From: Thermocaproicibacter sp036844765 | GTDB lineage: Bacteria > Bacillota > Clostridia > Oscillospirales > Acutalibacteraceae | Direction of reading: 5' to 3' | Assembly: GCA_036844765.1 (NCBI GenBank) | Contig: DAIUFE010000030.1 | Location: 1 to 20,448, forward strand | Length of the DNA: 20,448 nucleotides | In this document: positions 19,851-20,448 of the stretch, one piece after another | Numbering within the stretch: position 1 is the stretch's first letter | Layout of the letters: each line of letters starts with the position of its first letter | Program-made: the position numbers and the translations under genes | The notes under the pieces: model-generated | Seen by the model: only the letters and a program-made list of their open reading frames with translations | Databases searched by the model: none | What the model was told of the DNA's origin: nothing

Positions 19851-20448
19851 ATGTCGAAGCAAAGCGGGATGTATTACGCGCCGAAAGGGAAGGCGGCGCC
19901 CGTCGTGAAGCCGGGCGAGTTCACGTTTGCGGCCGTGGGGCTGGACCACGGGCATATCTACGGCATGACCAACGGTCTGCTGGAGGCCGGGGCGACGCTG
20001 AAATGGGCCTGGGACCCGGACCCCGCCAAGGTGGAGCGGTACCGCGGAGCCTTTCCGCAGGCCAGGCCCGCCTCGTGCGAGCGGCAGGTGCTGGAGGACG
20101 CGGAGGTCCGGCTCGTCGCCGGCGCGTGCGTGACCTCGGAACGGGCGGACCTCGGCATCCGGGTGATGCGGGCGGGCAAGGACTATTTTACGGACAAGGC
20201 CCCCCTCACCACGCTGGAGCAGCTCGCGGAAGTGCGGAAGGCCGTGGCGGAGACCGGGCGGAAATACGCCGTCTGCTACAGCGAGCGCCTGCAGTCGGAG
20301 GCCGCGGTCTACGCCGGCGAACTGGTCCGAAGCGGGGCGATCGGCAGGGTCGTGCAGGTGCTGGGCCTGGGTCCCCACCGGCTCGACGCCGCGAGCCGGC
20401 CGGCTTGGTTCTTCCAGAAGGAAAAATACGGCGGCATCCTCTGCGACA
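19851..20448 (+). CDS. Gfo/Idh/MocA family oxidoreductase (5' part, runs off the window)
   Basis: The first 199 codons of a larger protein (family members are usually 330-400 residues). After a 22-residue lead comes the Rossmann start EFTFAAVGLDHGHIYGMTNG and then LLEAGA. Next come WAWDPDPAKVERYRGAFP and the DKAPLTTLEQL segment, equivalent to the family EKP motif, but here reading DKAP with the lysine kept. Members are NAD(P)-dependent sugar or inositol dehydrogenases. The start ATG at 19851 has GGAGAAGGAGG upstream and its own promoter. Its position beside a CE7 esterase and a sugar isomerase agrees with carbohydrate metabolism. The missing 3' end prevents naming a subfamily. Confidence 0.88.
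   Translation, partial: MSKQSGMYYAPKGKAAPVVKPGEFTFAAVGLDHGHIYGMTNGLLEAGATLKWAWDPDPAKVERYRGAFPQARPASCERQVLEDAEVRLVAGACVTSERADLGIRVMRAGKDYFTDKAPLTTLEQLAEVRKAVAETGRKYAVCYSERLQSEAAVYAGELVRSGAIGRVVQVLGLGPHRLDAASRPAWFFQKEKYGGILCD

Overview
The window looks like chromosome from a high-GC anaerobic Firmicute, most likely a clostridial (Oscillospirales/Ruminococcaceae-type) species. This is an inference. It rests on strong AGGAGG-type ribosome sites, sigma-A promoters, hairpin-plus-T terminators, a Thermoanaerobacter-type secondary alcohol dehydrogenase, a ferredoxin-domain aldo/keto reductase, and heavy G/C use at third codon positions. I found no tRNA, rRNA, CRISPR array, phage genes or transposase. 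The G/C bias creates very long antisense open frames, which are not genes.

Left part (1-3500): a G-rich, hairpin-rich intergenic stretch is followed by five minus-strand genes. They encode a VOC/glyoxalase-fold protein, a CPBP-family membrane protease, two small membrane proteins and a membrane-bound XRE regulator. A 26-bp motif around a TTTCC/GGAAA dyad occurs upstream of both the XRE gene and the 148-residue membrane protein, which suggests common control.

3500-6200: a consensus promoter overlaps a perfect 9+3+9 dyad and drives a tetR gene overlapping a membrane-anchored Acg-type nitroreductase gene. A 103-bp imperfect palindrome with TA at both ends, resembling a MITE, lies in the tetR leader. 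A half copy lies in inverted orientation beyond the operon.

6200-10230: a zinc-dependent secondary alcohol dehydrogenase has two dyads in its promoter region. Next come a 57-residue orphan gene, a ZnuBC-type metal ABC pair without a binding protein, and a DUF4886/SGNH-like protein.

10230-13180: a complete polar amino-acid ABC importer (binding lipoprotein, permease, ATPase) lies on the minus strand. Divergent from it is a beta-propeller-like fragment that appears to have lost its 5' end.

13250-16230: a MerR regulator stands divergent to a three-gene operon (aldo/keto reductase with two 4Fe-4S clusters, DUF1893 protein, GNAT acetyltransferase). The operon genes are joined by ATGA stop/start overlaps, and a MerR-type dyad sits in its promoter.

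16240-20448: a carbohydrate-flavoured region holds a CE7 acetyl-esterase plus a TIM-barrel sugar isomerase/epimerase operon, a radical SAM protein of unknown role, and the start of a Gfo/Idh/MocA oxidoreductase that runs off the right edge.

No single unprecedented multi-gene system stands out. The best leads are the paired 26-bp motif, the MITE-like element in the tetR leader, the MerR/AKR/DUF1893/GNAT operon and the uncharacterised radical SAM gene.
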